Shown here: positions 6,460 to 7,429 of the stretch, piece after piece
Numbering within the stretch: position 1 is the stretch's first letter
Layout: each line of letters begins with the position of its first letter
NCBI GenBank assembly: GCA_016743925.1
Contig: JADGFH010000270.1
Coordinates: 1 to 7,429 of the forward strand
From: Labilibaculum sp.
GTDB taxonomy: Bacteria; Bacteroidota; Bacteroidia; Bacteroidales; Marinifilaceae
Reading direction: 5' to 3'
Length of the DNA: 7,429 nt
The notes under the pieces: generated by a model
What the model was told of the DNA's origin: nothing
The model's database searches: none
What the model saw: the letters and a program-made list of their open reading frames with translations, nothing else
Program-made: the position numbers and the translations under genes

Positions 6460-7429
6460 TTATTCAATTATCAAATTTTCTTGCAGTTCTTGTGGTACAA
6501 ATGATCTGTCGTTTTCGAAATCCCAAAGCGATTGGATTTTTAGATTTAATAGTTCCAATTTATACTCGATTAAAGAGTTAGCCTTAGTCATTTTCTTTTC
6601 GGATAACTGATTTTGGAAACGTTCCAAATCTATACTTGTCAAATCCCCATTTCGGTATCTCTCTAAATTGATATCATAGGTTAACTCAGCATTTCTCTCA
6701 TTTTGCTTGGCAATATCTATTTGCTGAATTAAATTCTGAAGGTTTCTGTATGTTTTTCTAATGTTGATAGTGATATCATCTCGCAAGCTATTCTTGTCTA
6801 TCTGACGGCTTTCAATTTCTAATTCGGCAGCTCTAATACGGGCTCTTCTTTCTCCCCAATCGAATATTGGAATGGAAAAAGTGATGCCAGCACGAGGACT
6901 TTTTGTAGGTTTGTCGTAAACATCGGCTAGTTTTTCATTATTTCCCATAATACCAATCGAAAGGCTTACATTTCCTTTAAATTCGTTTATCGATGAGGTT
7001 TGTATTAAATCGAATTTGGCATTGTTTAAGTCGATCTCTTTTTGGGTTAATTCCAACCTTTGGTTTAGTCCGTTTTCGATGGCCTTTTTCAAATTTACAA
7101 TTACAGGAACATATTTAATATCAGTACTTACAGATACGTCATCGTATAAAGATATTCCCAGTAGAAATTTGAAATCATCCTTCGCATTTTCAAGCCCTAC
7201 ACGGTTATTGTCAAGGCTCGATTTACTGGTAGAATAATTTAATTCAGCTTGATAAAGTTCTTCTCTGGCTGATAATCCACCTTCTACTTTACTGACAATA
7301 ATATCCTTACTGACTTTTTGGTTTTCAAATTCCTCTTCAGAAATTTTTAAAGCCATTTGTTTCTGATAGATAGAGTAAAAAGCTTGATTTACTCTTCTTT
7401 CCATATTTAACAATTGAATGGAGTAGGCC
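6460..7429 (-). CDS. TolC-family outer-membrane efflux channel (N-terminus beyond window)
   Basis: This is the outer-membrane exit duct of the pump, a TolC/OEP-family protein that trimerises into a beta-barrel plus a long periplasmic alpha-helical tunnel. The reading frame is open to the right edge (…AYSIQ before LLNMERR), so the gene starts outside the window; the signal peptide and first strands are missing. About 322 C-terminal residues are visible. They contain long heptad-like helices (MERRVNQAFYSIYQKQ; KVEGGLSAREELYQAELNYS), the end of the first OEP repeat (FKFLLGIS), then a second repeat opening with NGLNQRLELTQKEIDL. The family's turn motif SIPIFDWGERRARI follows near 6825-6880, and the last helices end at LNLKIQSLWDF. 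It is first in the cluster, about 41 nt before the adaptor gene, which fits a dedicated channel. Family assignment is firm; substrate is unknown. Confidence 0.93.
   Translation of the reverse strand, partial: AYSIQLLNMERRVNQAFYSIYQKQMALKISEEEFENQKVSKDIIVSKVEGGLSAREELYQAELNYSTSKSSLDNNRVGLENAKDDFKFLLGISLYDDVSVSTDIKYVPVIVNLKKAIENGLNQRLELTQKEIDLNNAKFDLIQTSSINEFKGNVSLSIGIMGNNEKLADVYDKPTKSPRAGITFSIPIFDWGERRARIRAAELEIESRQIDKNSLRDDITINIRKTYRNLQNLIQQIDIAKQNERNAELTYDINLERYRNGDLTSIDLERFQNQLSEKKMTKANSLIEYKLELLNLKIQSLWDFENDRSFVPQELQENLIIE

Noticed and set aside
7411..7413. TTG as the start codon of the TolC-family gene
   Set aside because: The frame stays open upstream to the window edge and the visible protein begins mid-family with no signal peptide, so the gene continues beyond the window.

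Overview
The window is one unidirectional cluster on the minus strand and encodes a tripartite RND-type efflux system with two different inner-membrane permeases. In the direction of transcription (high to low coordinates) the order is: a TolC-family outer-membrane factor (its start lies beyond the right edge), a lipoprotein membrane-fusion/periplasmic adaptor, a complete 1044-residue RND permease (RND1), and a second, clearly divergent RND permease (RND2) whose first 697 residues are present and which runs off the left edge. Gaps between genes are short (about 41, 74 and 68 nt), so a single transcript is likely. Its promoter must lie outside the window, upstream of the TolC-family gene.

The host is probably a Bacteroidota member. 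The DNA is AT-rich, no start has a recognisable Shine-Dalgarno sequence (the leader before RND2 is a run of A), and the adaptor carries a Bacteroidota-style lipoprotein N-terminus (FSAC followed by NDNE). The permeases also read like the tandem RND pairs common in that phylum. This is an inference from style; no taxonomic marker gene is present.

How the parts should work together, from family knowledge: the permease trimer binds substrate in its periplasmic porter domains and is driven by proton flow through its membrane domain. The lipid-anchored adaptor bridges it to the outer-membrane channel, which expels the substrate. With one adaptor and one channel for two permeases, the permeases may form a mixed trimer (as MdtB and MdtC do) or may alternate on the same adaptor and channel. 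The substrate cannot be read from the sequence.

I found no RNA genes, mobile elements, CRISPR arrays or regulators. Non-coding DNA is limited to the three short gaps; the only structured element in them is a GC-rich inverted repeat between the two permease genes. I do not see a wholly new system. The points worth a second look are the paired permeases, their altered proton-relay residues, a glycine-rich insertion beside the predicted drug-entry cleft of RND2, a serine-rich insertion in RND1, and the intergenic hairpin.
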